A DNA stretch of 64,000 nt from RGIG8244 sp045639325 (GCA_045639325.1 JAZUCU010000031.1:7523-71522); one strand, 5' to 3'; shown: positions 7,214 through 17,429, counted from the stretch's first letter. The notes: generated by a model from the sequence alone, not told the origin. Translations and numbers: made by a program.

Positions 7214-8701
7214 ATGCCGTTTTTACTGAATCAGGATTTTATTGACTTTGCCGTGGGCAGACCGGTGGAAAAATTGACACGGGAAGAACTTTTAAAGCAG
7301 ATTGATTTTTTCGAAATCAATGGCGATTGTACCGTACTTCTGAACCCCAATGGACAGAAAGCAGGATACGAAAGCGAAGTCTTGGAAACTCTGTGGAATG
7401 GTGTGGAATTCAAAGAAGATGGCAAAGTATATTATCGGGGCAAAGAATTGACCGGGCACTTTAAGGCAATTCCGGAAAAAATGAAAGCCCTTTATGATAA
7501 TGTGAATGATTTGTATGAAGTACGTCTCGCATACGGACGCAAAAAAGGTTACAAGACGTTTCTCAGTATGCGGATGAATGACATCCACTGGGTTTGCGAT
7601 TTTGATAATGTGCTGGTCAGCGATTTCTGGCGCGAACATCAGGACTGTCTGATTACCGATTTCAACCCGGAAGCATCGTGGTGGTTCGGGTGTTTCGATT
7701 ATGCAAAAAAAGAAGTCTATGACCACTATCTGGCGCTTATGAAAGAGTATCTGACAAAATTCGATCCCGATGGATTGGAATTGGACTGGATGCGTTCGCC
7801 TTATTATTTCAAGCCCGGCTGGGAAGAACAGAATATGGAAATTCTGACTCAATTCATGCGCGAGACCAAAAAACTGGCAGAAGAATGTGCCGCCAGAAAC
7901 GGGCGTCCCGTTGAGTTGATTGTCCGGCTCCCCGCCCGCCCCGATGATGCCTGGCGCATGGGTTTTGATTTCCATACATGGGCGGAAGAAAAACTGATCG
8001 ACCGTATTGTTGCAACATCTTATTGGGGAGTGACGGACTTTGATATTCCGCTGGAAATCTGGCGAATGGCAGTTGGCGGCAAAGTCAAAATCACTGCGGG
8101 GCTGGAATTGTTCTGCCGTTGTTCCCCGTTCCAGAAGCTGGATTACCGGAATGATGCGGCAACGGTCTTCGGGTTCGCATCGTCCTTCTATTACCGTGGT
8201 TCTGATGACATTTATCTCTTTAATTACATGGATGATACGGGGATGGCGACCGGCATGACAAATCTGGAAGAACTCCGTCTGGTATTGGCCAATATCGGCA
8301 ACCGGGAAAATGTGGAGCGTCAGGCAAGAAGACACCTGGTAACCTATATCGATTTGAAGGCCAGAGCGATTGGCTGTGCAACGCCGGGAATTCTGCCTTT
8401 GGAACTGAACGAAGGATACAAATTCATACGTCTGAACCTGGGTGGAAAGGTCAAAAACCGGAATGCAAGACTTGTGATTGCCTGCGATAACGGCTTACCG
8501 GCAGAAGTATATTGCGGCGGCGTGCTTTGTGAGAAAACGGAAGAATGTTTTACGAAACAGATGTCGTCCAGCATCAAAGATCCGGTTGTTTACCGTATTC
8601 CGGATGAAGGTTTGAAGGATGGCGATAATATTTTGTGCTTCCGCGGCACCGGGGAAAAGAATAATCTTTACTGGTGCGAAATCGATTTGGATGAAGCATA
8701 A
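7214..8701 (+). CDS. Putative TIM-barrel glycosidase-like protein
   Basis: A 495-residue protein without signal peptide. The central part looks like a (beta/alpha)8 barrel of the GHL10/GH10-like kind: FLSMRMNDIHW, then a strand PDGLELDWMRSPYYF with candidate acidic residues, LIVRLP, and IVATSYWGVTDF. A C-terminal beta-rich segment of about 130 residues follows. I do not recognise a characterised family. The context, a GntR regulator in the same operon and sugar operons nearby, suggests intracellular carbohydrate processing. It starts after an AAGGAA ribosome site. Confidence 0.7.
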   Translation: MPFLLNQDFIDFAVGRPVEKLTREELLKQIDFFEINGDCTVLLNPNGQKAGYESEVLETLWNGVEFKEDGKVYYRGKELTGHFKAIPEKMKALYDNVNDLYEVRLAYGRKKGYKTFLSMRMNDIHWVCDFDNVLVSDFWREHQDCLITDFNPEASWWFGCFDYAKKEVYDHYLALMKEYLTKFDPDGLELDWMRSPYYFKPGWEEQNMEILTQFMRETKKLAEECAARNGRPVELIVRLPARPDDAWRMGFDFHTWAEEKLIDRIVATSYWGVTDFDIPLEIWRMAVGGKVKITAGLELFCRCSPFQKLDYRNDAATVFGFASSFYYRGSDDIYLFNYMDDTGMATGMTNLEELRLVLANIGNRENVERQARRHLVTYIDLKARAIGCATPGILPLELNEGYKFIRLNLGGKVKNRNARLVIACDNGLPAEVYCGGVLCEKTEECFTKQMSSSIKDPVVYRIPDEGLKDGDNILCFRGTGEKNNLYWCEIDLDEA

Positions 8702-8712
8702 CAGGATAAGAT

Positions 8713-9696
8713 ATGAAATCAGGTTCCAGAAACAGTTTATATCTTCAGCTTGCATTGGATATTGAACGCCAGATCTGCAGAGGTTTGCACAATGCAGAAG
8801 AACCGCTGCCCTCGTTGAAAAAAATCTGTCAGCAGTATCAAATCAGCTTCATGACCGCATTCCGGATTTATGATGAACTGGTCAAGCGGGGTTTGATTCG
8901 CAGCATCAAGGGCAAAGGTTATTTTATCAATCAGAATTTTCTGCCGGAAAATATCAAACAGCAATTACCGGTCTGCAAGGAAATTGTGTTTGTGGATTAT
9001 CAGCATCCCGAAGCGTTGGATGTTTGTGCGGAAATGAATATTCACGGGCGCATTGCCACTTCTGCCGAGGATTTACAGCCTGATTACTCCACCGGGATCA
9101 TTTTGAATTACAGTAACAGTATTTCCCGCATATACAAAAAGCTGGAATACCGTCGGCTCCGCATGATCGTGTTGAACAATTATTTTCCGGAACTGCATTG
9201 TGTGCTTGGGGATAATTTTCACGCAGTGAGCAGTATTCTTGACCGGATGCAGGAAAAGAATTGCAAAAAGATTCTGTACTGCGGTTATCATTTTACCGAT
9301 CTGGGACAGGCAAATCTCAATGAACGCGAATATGCCTTTGAAATGGAATGCAGACGCCGCAATTTGAATGGGATTCTCTTAAAATCCGGTAAGATGGAAG
9401 AGTTGACCAAACTTTGTTGCGATCCCGCAACTGCACCCGACGGCATCCTTTTCGGATCCACTACGCCAATTACTCATTTTCTGGAAGAAACGAAAAAATA
9501 TCCGGAATTGAAACAACCGTATAAAGTCACGATCGGAAATCCCCAGAATGTATATGACGATATTGATACGTGGTATTTCCCGTGCGAAAAAATCTGCCGC
9601 GCGGCCATTAATCTGATGATGTCCAACAGCGATGCAGACTGGATGCTCCCCTCTGTCTGCCGCGTCCCCGGAGCATGGCTTGAAAAGAAAGCATGA
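8713..9696 (+). CDS. GntR family transcriptional regulator with sugar-binding-like domain
   Basis: A 327-residue regulator. Residues 1-75 are a GntR winged helix, with LPSLKKICQQYQISFMTAFR as the helix-turn-helix and the wing at LIRSIKGKGYFIN. The rest resembles the periplasmic-binding-protein fold used by LacI-type effectors (GDNFHAVSSILDRM and ILYCGYH), a known GntR/LacI hybrid arrangement. It is 11 bp downstream of the TIM-barrel gene and probably controls that operon, perhaps autogenously. The effector is presumably a sugar. Confidence 0.85.
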   Translation: MKSGSRNSLYLQLALDIERQICRGLHNAEEPLPSLKKICQQYQISFMTAFRIYDELVKRGLIRSIKGKGYFINQNFLPENIKQQLPVCKEIVFVDYQHPEALDVCAEMNIHGRIATSAEDLQPDYSTGIILNYSNSISRIYKKLEYRRLRMIVLNNYFPELHCVLGDNFHAVSSILDRMQEKNCKKILYCGYHFTDLGQANLNEREYAFEMECRRRNLNGILLKSGKMEELTKLCCDPATAPDGILFGSTTPITHFLEETKKYPELKQPYKVTIGNPQNVYDDIDTWYFPCEKICRAAINLMMSNSDADWMLPSVCRVPGAWLEKKA

Positions 9697-9727
9697 CGGG
9701 GCACGGTGACGCGCTTTTTGTTATGGA

Positions 9728-11035
9728 TCAATCCAGCACAAAGAAGTTTTTGTACAGATTGTCGATTTCTGTTTTCAACTGCACGATTTCCGTGCAATCG
9801 GTGGCGTTATTCCGATGGGCTTCCAGGAGAAGTTCCCCCTGCTTTTTGCATAAGGGGTCATGAAGCGGCTGGAAGAAATAAGTCCGGAGGAAGTTTGCAT
9901 ATTGTACCAGACGGAAAGAACCGAATGTAAATTCATCCTGATATCCACCGACCGCAACACAATATTCGGAACGGATGGCACGGGCGAAATCCTCAAATTC
10001 CGGCGTGGGTGCAAAGATGATGGTATAATCTTTATCACTGAACTGAATCGGGCGTGCATGCCAGTCGCTTGCCCCGATAAAGGGCTTCCGGAAGCCGCAT
10101 TCACGGGCAAGTTCCATGATCCGGGCATTGAGCAAACACATACGTTCCACCTTGTAATTACCGATCTCCAGTGCATCAAAAGAACCGTGCCGGAGGAGAC
10201 AATCGTTTTCTTCCGGCGTGGAATAGTAACGGCTTTCGCAGACCCAGTAGGGATGACAGAATACCGAAACACCGCCGAGAGAGCGGATCTTCCGGAAAAT
10301 CGTCTCCGTCTGAGCGGCAAGAGCACGCTCATGAGGCGGCAATGAAGCAAAAGGTTCTTCTTTTTCCAATGCGGCAACACGGGCAAGGAAATCGGAATCC
10401 GGAGCATATATCCACTCTGTGATGGAAGCGGATGACCCCAGGGAAAGAATGTGATTTACACCGAGGGGAGTACTTGAGGCTTCTTCCCCTGTGAAACAGA
10501 CAAAGCCGCTGCCGTAACGTTCAAATTCCGGGAATGCATCGTGATAACGATTGTGATCCGTCAATGCAAAAAAGTCAAAGCCGGAACTGCGCATAGTACA
10601 AAGGGCTTCTTCGGGAGAAACTCTGCCGTCGGAAAGTGTACTGTGGGTATGCACATTGCCTTTATAGGGGAGCACAGCGGCAAGATCTTTTTCCACCGTG
10701 TAAAAGGCATGTTTTTCAAAAAACTCATCGCCATTTTCCAACGTATGAACGATCATGACTGCATGTTCATGTTCACCGCAAAGTTTGATCTGAAAAGATA
10801 ATTCGCGTCCGTTCTTCCGGAAAGAGATTTCTTCCCACAAACTGTCTTCTTTTCTCGAAATGTTCGTAACCGTAAGATCGGAAGCCCGCCAGTCATCACG
10901 GACATAGCGGACCCGGAGAGATTTTTCCGGCACATCGGCGAATTCGGGTTCCAACTGAGTAGAGAAATTGACCTGTGTATCTGCGCGATAAACGCGTCCT
11001 GCAAATGACGAAGTAAGGGTTTTCTGCTTTCTCAT
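9728..11035 (-). CDS. PHP domain protein (putative metal-dependent phosphoesterase)
   Basis: A 435-residue protein with a central PHP domain. Metal-binding motifs run NVHTHSTLSDG, FALTDHNRYHD, TGEEASS, VFCHPYW and ASDWHAR, matching the polymerase/histidinol phosphatase fold. An N-terminal beta-rich region of about 130 residues precedes it. It has no signal peptide. It is the last gene of the minus-strand operon that begins with the pseudopilin at 17274, 22 bp after its neighbour, with AAGGA before the start. A role in sugar-phosphate or glycan handling is inferred from context only. Confidence 0.85.
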   Translation of the reverse strand: MRKQKTLTSSFAGRVYRADTQVNFSTQLEPEFADVPEKSLRVRYVRDDWRASDLTVTNISRKEDSLWEEISFRKNGRELSFQIKLCGEHEHAVMIVHTLENGDEFFEKHAFYTVEKDLAAVLPYKGNVHTHSTLSDGRVSPEEALCTMRSSGFDFFALTDHNRYHDAFPEFERYGSGFVCFTGEEASSTPLGVNHILSLGSSASITEWIYAPDSDFLARVAALEKEEPFASLPPHERALAAQTETIFRKIRSLGGVSVFCHPYWVCESRYYSTPEENDCLLRHGSFDALEIGNYKVERMCLLNARIMELARECGFRKPFIGASDWHARPIQFSDKDYTIIFAPTPEFEDFARAIRSEYCVAVGGYQDEFTFGSFRLVQYANFLRTYFFQPLHDPLCKKQGELLLEAHRNNATDCTEIVQLKTEIDNLYKNFFVLD

Positions 11036-11057
11036 GATATTCCTTTCTGAATTTCTA

Positions 11058-13160
11058 TCAATCTTTTTCCGGACATCCGCAAAGCTGACGGTAATCGGGA
11101 ATATCCCGATACATCAACCGTTTCAGCAAATCCAGTTTTCTGCGGATGTGCTTTTCATCGCCGGGATACGTCATGGCGCACTCATAGCCCAAAGCGGAAT
11201 TATGACGCACCAGGGGCAGTGTTTCCAACACGTTCCCTTCTTCCTCTTTGACGATTTCCAGAAGATCATCAAGGATGGCGGAGACTTTCACCGGATCGGG
11301 CTCCATGGTAAGCCCGGTACTGCGCAGCCACCAGCGTTTCACATTCCGCACAGTCCGCAATGTGTTACGGATGAAGCAGCCGAGGGTTAACTCTCTTATC
11401 AAAGCCTGTTTTTTGTATTCCGGGATGGAATCGAAAACCTTTTCATATTCCAGAATTCCTTTGTCCCAGTGGGCAATGCGGTCAACCAGATAATCGATTT
11501 CCGCAGGGATGCGATAGAGAGCCCGGGGCGTTTTGCCGGGCGTTTCCACAGGATGATACCATTGGAAAATAATCTGCTGCGTGGTTTCCGGATAAGGACT
11601 GTATTTATCGTAATACGTTCTCAGCATATCCGCATAGAAATAGAAGGGATAGGCGGGGCCCACACGGGCAGGTCCGTACTGGTCTTCAATGGGCATGGGA
11701 TACCCGTTCATGCCGTCGGACCAATGTTTCCAGGCATTCATCAGGTGTTCCGCTGCCGTTTCCGAAGATTCCCGGATGGCAATCTGACGCAGTACTTCTT
11801 CCGGGTCGGGGGCATTGCTCCAGCACATCCATTTTGCCAATTCACTGACAACGGAAGGATGCCAGCCGTAGGAATGGGATTCCCACAAACCGCAAAGACC
11901 GTATTGCTTATGACATGCCACCATGCCCTGCAGACGTCTCATCCACTGATAGGGCGTGGGGATATACGGAACCACACCGAAGTCCCAGGTTCTTCCTGCG
12001 GTGTTACTCATGGTGTAAAGACGCAAATCGGATCGTTTGGAAACGGCTTGCGCTTCTTCTGTAAAGAGCTGACTCGGCCCGGCAACACCCAGGGAATAAT
12101 CCAATGGACATTCCTGTGTATTGCCGACTTGTACCACATCATGGAGTCCGAAATTCACGCTGACAGAAACATCGCCGGGTAAATGATCGATCAAATCAAT
12201 TCTTGCCTGCCCGGGAGTCAATCCCCAGTTGTAAGTCCAGAAAATAATATCCACATCGGGTCTTCTTTTGCGGACGATTTTCTGAACCAAAGCCATCATA
12301 TCCGCATAGTCACAGCAGGGATAGCAGCTGGGCACGGGGCGGGTCGGATCTTTTTTCCCCGGTTTGGAAACATGGGGATCCTTGCTGGGGAACGCCGCCG
12401 ATTCGCCGACAAAAAGAATACCTTTCGCTTTGGGATAACGTTCAAAAAGTCCGCCGTATTCCTGATCGTAATAGGCTTCTGCTTCCGGATCGGAGGGATG
12501 ATAGGTCAATTTGATTTTGCTGTAAAAATAAACATCCAGTCCATTGGCTTCTGCCATGTCGATCGTTTTCGCAAAATCGATCACCCCTTCCCGATTGGTG
12601 TAAAGCACCACGGAGTCAAAACCGTAATGGGCAATTTTCCGCAGATAGGGTTCCGTGAAATGGGATATACCAATGGAAGAATGAATGATCCGCGGGGAAA
12701 ACAACGGTTCTTTTTTCAGCTGGGAAACGGGAGCAAGAAAGGCACCTTCCCGGAGATTCAGAATATCTTCCAGGTAATAACACCCCATTGCACAGCCGCG
12801 TTCATCGGCACCGGTGATCTGAATCTGATCTTCCTTTGCATCAAAGAGAAAGCTGCGGGAGACCGTCAACGCAGAATCGCCGCAATCAAGGAAGATACCT
12901 TTTCCGCAATAAGGCTGCGCCGTAATTTCCAGCGCAATGTGCAGAGACACCTGGAAATAATCCTGAAGATCTTCCGCCGCACGACGCATGAAATCCGACG
13001 CAGATTCCGGCAGGACAATTTTCCAATCCGGTGTGATGGCAAATTCACCCGTCTGCTGCAGTCGGGCAGGATTGACCCTGTCCGGCGTATGAACCTGATT
13101 CAAACGATCCTTGAATGCGAAAGGTTCTTCGCAAGATAATGTATTAAAATCAATTTTCAT
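11058..13160 (-). CDS. Large glycoside hydrolase-like protein (GH20/GH67-type N-domain plus TIM barrel)
   Basis: A 700-residue cytoplasmic protein. Residues about 45-150 match the small alpha/beta domain that precedes the barrel in GH20 and GH67 enzymes (IVLPESASDFMRRAAEDLQ and ITGADERGCAMGCYYLEDI). The following barrel has IDMAEANGLDVYFYSK, KGILFVGESAAFP with a candidate acidic pair, and DIIFWTYNWG. A helical C-terminal region of about 150 residues ends it. Which glycosidic bond it attacks, if any, cannot be told. It sits between the secreted DUF4838 protein and the PHP protein and would act on imported oligosaccharides. Confidence 0.75.
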   Translation of the reverse strand: MKIDFNTLSCEEPFAFKDRLNQVHTPDRVNPARLQQTGEFAITPDWKIVLPESASDFMRRAAEDLQDYFQVSLHIALEITAQPYCGKGIFLDCGDSALTVSRSFLFDAKEDQIQITGADERGCAMGCYYLEDILNLREGAFLAPVSQLKKEPLFSPRIIHSSIGISHFTEPYLRKIAHYGFDSVVLYTNREGVIDFAKTIDMAEANGLDVYFYSKIKLTYHPSDPEAEAYYDQEYGGLFERYPKAKGILFVGESAAFPSKDPHVSKPGKKDPTRPVPSCYPCCDYADMMALVQKIVRKRRPDVDIIFWTYNWGLTPGQARIDLIDHLPGDVSVSVNFGLHDVVQVGNTQECPLDYSLGVAGPSQLFTEEAQAVSKRSDLRLYTMSNTAGRTWDFGVVPYIPTPYQWMRRLQGMVACHKQYGLCGLWESHSYGWHPSVVSELAKWMCWSNAPDPEEVLRQIAIRESSETAAEHLMNAWKHWSDGMNGYPMPIEDQYGPARVGPAYPFYFYADMLRTYYDKYSPYPETTQQIIFQWYHPVETPGKTPRALYRIPAEIDYLVDRIAHWDKGILEYEKVFDSIPEYKKQALIRELTLGCFIRNTLRTVRNVKRWWLRSTGLTMEPDPVKVSAILDDLLEIVKEEEGNVLETLPLVRHNSALGYECAMTYPGDEKHIRRKLDLLKRLMYRDIPDYRQLCGCPEKD

Positions 13161-13175
13161 GAAACATTTTCCTGC

Positions 13176-15710
13176 TTATTCACAATTTCCGCAGAAATAC
13201 AATTTAGAGTAAGTGGAAATGTTGCGGTTGGAACCCATGGTCGGCGCCAATGACATGGTCGGCTGCCCCACTTTATTACTGATCATATTGCCATACCAGC
13301 AATCGCCGGGAATGGGACTCTTGGCCTCATCCATGGAGCGGAAGGGGATAAACATTTCTGCAGTCCAGCCTTTTGCATCGCTCTTGACTGCTTTCTGCCA
13401 ACCGGCACAAGTCCATGCCTGATCCAGTCCGCGTGGCGGGTTGTAGCTCTGGAAATAATCTTCGCTTCTTCCACCGGATGAAAGGACGAACTGGAAGAGT
13501 TTGTCTTTGATACCTTCTGTTGTGAGGAAGAATTCAACATTATCTTCGCCCCAGAGAGTTGTTTTCTTCACATAGGGAGCTTTGGCTTTCACTGCGACAA
13601 AGATACCCTGTTTGTTCCAGCTCAACCGGATTTCCGGATAAATGCCGTTGGCAGATTTGCCGTAAAACGCTTCCCGCATGGGCAGTACTTTTGCTTTTTT
13701 CCAAATGGGATCATTCAAATCGCCATCCACTTTTGCAGTACCGAATTTCACCTGATAAGTCGGGACTTTCATGCTGTTGTATGCCTGAATGTCATTGATG
13801 ATCTTCTGCCACGGCATGGAGAAGAAAAGGAAACGGCGCTGAGCATCCTTATCACCCTTCGGCAGATCGGCTTCCGCCTGTTTCAACAGGGCAGCCATCT
13901 GTTTGCTGACGGGGATCGTAAATCCTTTTTCGTAAAGGATCGGGTAATTCAAACCGGGAATGCAGCGTTTATCAACGGGCAGTTTCGGCAGATAATGGTT
14001 GACCCAGCGATCAATCACCAGGGCATAGAATTTCTGGAGAGATTTTGCGGATTTTTCCCCGAAGAACAATTTCCAGTGCTCCTGCAAGGCGGCATCGGCA
14101 TTAAATTCCGGATTCCAGTAAGCACGCGCAATCAGATAGGTGGAATAGTAATAATCCCACTTGAAACTGACGCAGGGGAAGATGTTTTCCGGATCCAGAT
14201 AATCTTTCATTTTGCTCAGCAGTTCGCCTTCAAAATAACCGCGCAGAGTATAGCACAATCCGCCCTGGGGAGAGTAAGAAGGATCGTACAGATACGGAAT
14301 CACTTTGCCGGAAAGTTTGCGGTTCCAGGATTCATAAATCCATTTGAAGAATTCCGCATAGCCGGGATGACGGATATAAGCCGGTGTGCCGACACAAGCC
14401 ATCACGCGCATGTTATCCGGGAATTTGTCAATGGTATCCGGCGGATACAGATAGTTGGCATACGCAAGCACTGCCAGTTTTTTATCCGGCATGACTTTTT
14501 TCAATTCGGTTGCGAGACGCAGATAGAACTGAGAGTTGATTTCGCTCATCACGCTGTTGGGGCCGGGATTCTTTCTGGCATATTTGCGGGTGAAATCGTT
14601 ATCAATCACCTTATGGGTATCGACGGCACCGAAGCACATGTATTCCGGTGTGGGATGATACAAGCCCCAGATGGGATTCCATTTGCCGTTGGTATCATAG
14701 AATTTCTTGAATGCACTGACCATCAGCTTGGTGAATTCCGGATTGCTGATATCAAAATAGTTGTCGGAGTACACTTTCGGAGAATAATAAAGCTTGCCGT
14801 TTTTGTCACGGGCAAACATCATTTCAATTTTATCCGGGAATGCCTGCTGCATTTTGAAGGGATGAGGAGATTCGGAACAGATAAAACGGGTATTCCGGAT
14901 TGCACGGTACGCACGCAGGTAATCCCGGGAGTCATCTTCAATATCATCCCACGGCCAGTAACCGGCAGAAAGACGGTCGGAACGGCCTTTTTTCTGACCT
15001 TTCTTGATGAAGCCTTTGCTGATCTGACCGAAGTTACGGGTATAGAAGACCGGAGCATCAGTATATGCAACACTTTCAATTTGCAGATCTTTGATTTTCG
15101 GGACGTAAGTACCGAGACCGGGATAATAGAAACGCATTCCGAGGAAACGTTCCATAAAGTCATAAACACCGTTCACGGAACCATTATCATTGCACACATC
15201 CAAATCCAGGTCATGATAAAATCCGGGAATCAGGTTGCCGTCATGCCCGACAATCATCACACCATCGGCTGTGGTTTTGACTGCAAAACCTTCTTTGCGC
15301 ATTTTTTCGATCTGGATACCCTGACGATCCGTATAGGCACTCTTTCCAACCCAGATTTTATAACGGTAATCTTTCAGTTTCGGAGAATCCGGTGCAAGAA
15401 CAACCGGTTTTGCGCCAACGGTACGGAGAAATGCTCTCTGCAAGGTATCCACCGCCATCGTAATAGACCAGCGGTTTTTTGCCAGCGGTTTGCCGGAAGG
15501 AACGGATTTTCCGCTTTTATCTGCCTTGAGGTCGGCAACGATCGCAAAGTTCAATTTGCCGTTTTCCACAAGTTTCAGCGGGGCATGTTTGACAGGCTGT
15601 TCAAATTTGACTTTATTCAATGCCGGATTGGCATATTTTTCATTCGCCTGCACATACAGACAGGATCCGCACAGAAGCAGCAATGCGGCAATTTTTATTT
15701 TCCGGTTCAT
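13176..15710 (-). CDS. Secreted DUF4838-like protein with C-terminal CBM9-like domain
   Basis: About 844 residues. The signal peptide is IKIAALLLLCGSCLYVQA. The middle resembles DUF4838 glycosidase-like proteins, with an alpha/beta entry domain (GYRYKIWVGKSAYTDR-like), a barrel-like core and a helical part. The last 190 residues match family-9 carbohydrate-binding modules: VDGDLNDPIWKKA, DNVEFFL and GWTAEMFIPF. I prefer the ATG at 15710 to the one at 15719, because the AAAGGA ribosome site would touch the latter but sits 10 nt before the former. It probably degrades or captures polysaccharide outside the cytoplasm. Third gene of the pseudopilin-led operon. Confidence 0.8.
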   Translation of the reverse strand: MNRKIKIAALLLLCGSCLYVQANEKYANPALNKVKFEQPVKHAPLKLVENGKLNFAIVADLKADKSGKSVPSGKPLAKNRWSITMAVDTLQRAFLRTVGAKPVVLAPDSPKLKDYRYKIWVGKSAYTDRQGIQIEKMRKEGFAVKTTADGVMIVGHDGNLIPGFYHDLDLDVCNDNGSVNGVYDFMERFLGMRFYYPGLGTYVPKIKDLQIESVAYTDAPVFYTRNFGQISKGFIKKGQKKGRSDRLSAGYWPWDDIEDDSRDYLRAYRAIRNTRFICSESPHPFKMQQAFPDKIEMMFARDKNGKLYYSPKVYSDNYFDISNPEFTKLMVSAFKKFYDTNGKWNPIWGLYHPTPEYMCFGAVDTHKVIDNDFTRKYARKNPGPNSVMSEINSQFYLRLATELKKVMPDKKLAVLAYANYLYPPDTIDKFPDNMRVMACVGTPAYIRHPGYAEFFKWIYESWNRKLSGKVIPYLYDPSYSPQGGLCYTLRGYFEGELLSKMKDYLDPENIFPCVSFKWDYYYSTYLIARAYWNPEFNADAALQEHWKLFFGEKSAKSLQKFYALVIDRWVNHYLPKLPVDKRCIPGLNYPILYEKGFTIPVSKQMAALLKQAEADLPKGDKDAQRRFLFFSMPWQKIINDIQAYNSMKVPTYQVKFGTAKVDGDLNDPIWKKAKVLPMREAFYGKSANGIYPEIRLSWNKQGIFVAVKAKAPYVKKTTLWGEDNVEFFLTTEGIKDKLFQFVLSSGGRSEDYFQSYNPPRGLDQAWTCAGWQKAVKSDAKGWTAEMFIPFRSMDEAKSPIPGDCWYGNMISNKVGQPTMSLAPTMGSNRNISTYSKLYFCGNCE

Positions 15711-15735
15711 AGTACTCATTTCCTTTCTGAATCAA

Positions 15736-16512
15736 TTATTTAATTTCCAAATTCTTCAACTCAAATTCCGCACGGGGACCCTGTATCAGCGCAATAAAAC
15801 GAATCTTGTGTGTCCCGGGGAAAAGTCCTTTTTTGAACTTGTTGGCAGGTGACATCAAGGTGCAGTCCGCGGTCACAGCAATATTCTGCCACTGATCGTT
15901 TACATTGATGCCGCTGAGCAGGTATACGTATGCAGAACCGGCCTGCTGACGGATGCGGGTTCCCGCCGGATAATCTTTGCGGAACGGAAGACGCAGAGTG
16001 ATTTCCCAGTTCTTGCCGTCGGCAGCTTTTTCAATGTGCGTCACCGGACCACGGCTCAAATCCCGGTTGGGCAAATCGGCATAACCTTTTTTTACGTTGA
16101 AAGCGACAGATGTACCACCGCTTTTTCTCCATTTGGAAGCATCTTTGACGAGGATCACACGATCGCCGGCTTTTACCGCTTTCACCAATTCGGTTTCAGT
16201 TCCAAGCACGGGAACCGCTTCGCCGCCCTGAATCTGCTTGCCGTTTTTATCGTAGCACATCATACCGAAATAGAACCGCTGCTTGCCTTTGGGAATCCGG
16301 ACAGCACCGGTGATTTTGTACTTGTTTCCGACTTTCACGTCATAGGCACGTACAGTCATTGCCATGGCTTCGGCACCGCCGACTTTCACAATACCATTCT
16401 GCTCGGTGATTTTGGAATTATTTTTCCGGGGACGGCCCTGCCATTCTGCGGAAGAAAGAGTCAGCAGCACAGCAAAACAGCTGATTACGAGAAAAGATTT
16501 TTTCAGATTCAT
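15736..16512 (-). CDS. Secreted protein of unknown function, beta-rich
   Basis: 258 residues with a Sec signal peptide (SFLVISCFAVLLTLSSA). The mature part alternates Gly, Lys and aromatic residues and looks all-beta, like a carbohydrate-binding jelly roll: YKITGAVRIPKGKQRFYFG near residue 70 and a terminal HKIRFIALIQG...FELKNLEIK strand pair. I do not recognise a family. It lies between the pseudopilin and the DUF4838 protein, 12 and 16 bp from them, so it is likely a partner in the same surface glycan process. Confidence 0.75.
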   Translation of the reverse strand: MNLKKSFLVISCFAVLLTLSSAEWQGRPRKNNSKITEQNGIVKVGGAEAMAMTVRAYDVKVGNKYKITGAVRIPKGKQRFYFGMMCYDKNGKQIQGGEAVPVLGTETELVKAVKAGDRVILVKDASKWRKSGGTSVAFNVKKGYADLPNRDLSRGPVTHIEKAADGKNWEITLRLPFRKDYPAGTRIRQQAGSAYVYLLSGINVNDQWQNIAVTADCTLMSPANKFKKGLFPGTHKIRFIALIQGPRAEFELKNLEIK

Positions 16513-16524
16513 GTTGTCTTCTCC

Positions 16525-17274
16525 TTAAATATCAAATGGTGCAAAGTTGACAATGGGCACCACTTTGGCATCAATGCGCGGATTACCGTTATTGATCTTG
16601 GATGTTGTACTGCGGTTCATAGGATAATAGTATACATTGTTCAAACGAAGCCAACGCTGATCTTCCAGCGCAACGTGTCCATCCAGATACGCAGCCGTAC
16701 TTCTTTTGGAATGACGGAATGCAATATGTTTGTTACCGACAAGGCGATATCTGCCGAGGTGACGGTTACCCGTTGTACCATCATCTTCACTCTTCCAGGT
16801 ATCCGCAAATGTAAGCTGCAAAGTGGGCTTGGTAATGGATGTCAGTTTTTTGAAAAGGTGAGGCACATTTTCTTCGAACCCGGTCTGATTGTATCCGGTG
16901 GTGATTCCGTCCCAGTTTCCACGGGAAGATTCACGGATGTTTGAAGCAGGACACAACAGAATATGACTCTTCTTTTTATTGAATAAATGTTCTCCCGGTT
17001 TCCGGTTTGCTCCGAGTTCGGGCATAAGGTCGATCCAGAAAGTGGATGCCAAATTGTCGGCGGAACCATAATGCTGCGGAGCAAAGTGGTCATTATAGTT
17101 TGCGGTGTAACTGAGGAATGCAGTATTGACCTGTTTGAATTGAGAAGAGCAGTCCGCAGTTTTTGCTTTGCTTTTCACCTTCGACAAAGCGGGCAGCAAA
17201 ATACCGGCAAGGATTGCAATAATAGCAATCACAACCAACAGTTCGATCAAGGTAAAATGAGTTCTTTTTTTCAT
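16525..17274 (-). CDS. Type II secretion-like pseudopilin (prepilin N-methylation, H-X9-DG type)
   Basis: A 249-residue pseudopilin. The prepilin peptidase site and membrane helix read HFTLIELLVVIAIIAILAGI. The C-terminal part ends with the H-X9-DG motif (FRHSKRSTAAYLDGHV) typical of the families expanded in Planctomycetes and Lentisphaerae. It should be processed by a prepilin peptidase encoded elsewhere and lie in the inner membrane or a pseudopilus. It is the first gene of an operon with two secreted glycan-related proteins, which suggests a role in their export or display (inference). Confidence 0.92.
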   Translation of the reverse strand: MKKRTHFTLIELLVVIAIIAILAGILLPALSKVKSKAKTADCSSQFKQVNTAFLSYTANYNDHFAPQHYGSADNLASTFWIDLMPELGANRKPGEHLFNKKKSHILLCPASNIRESSRGNWDGITTGYNQTGFEENVPHLFKKLTSITKPTLQLTFADTWKSEDDGTTGNRHLGRYRLVGNKHIAFRHSKRSTAAYLDGHVALEDQRWLRLNNVYYYPMNRSTTSKINNGNPRIDAKVVPIVNFAPFDI

Positions 17275-17374
17275 TCCAATGAGCCTTTCTTCTGATTTAT
17301 TTTTAATTTATGTGTTTAATTCCGTTAAAGTTAAATATATAGTATATAACTTATATACATATATACATAACATA

Positions 17375-17402
17375 ATTATAACACAAATTTTGAAAAAAGC
17401 AA
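17375..17402 (-). promoter_or_regulatory. Predicted promoter of the pseudopilin-led operon
   Basis: On the minus strand TTGCTT and a perfect TATAAT are separated by 16 bp. The region down to 17275 is a very AT-rich leader of about 90 nt. Confidence 0.4.
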
Positions 17403-17429
17403 GAGATATTCAAAAAAAATTCATAAAAA

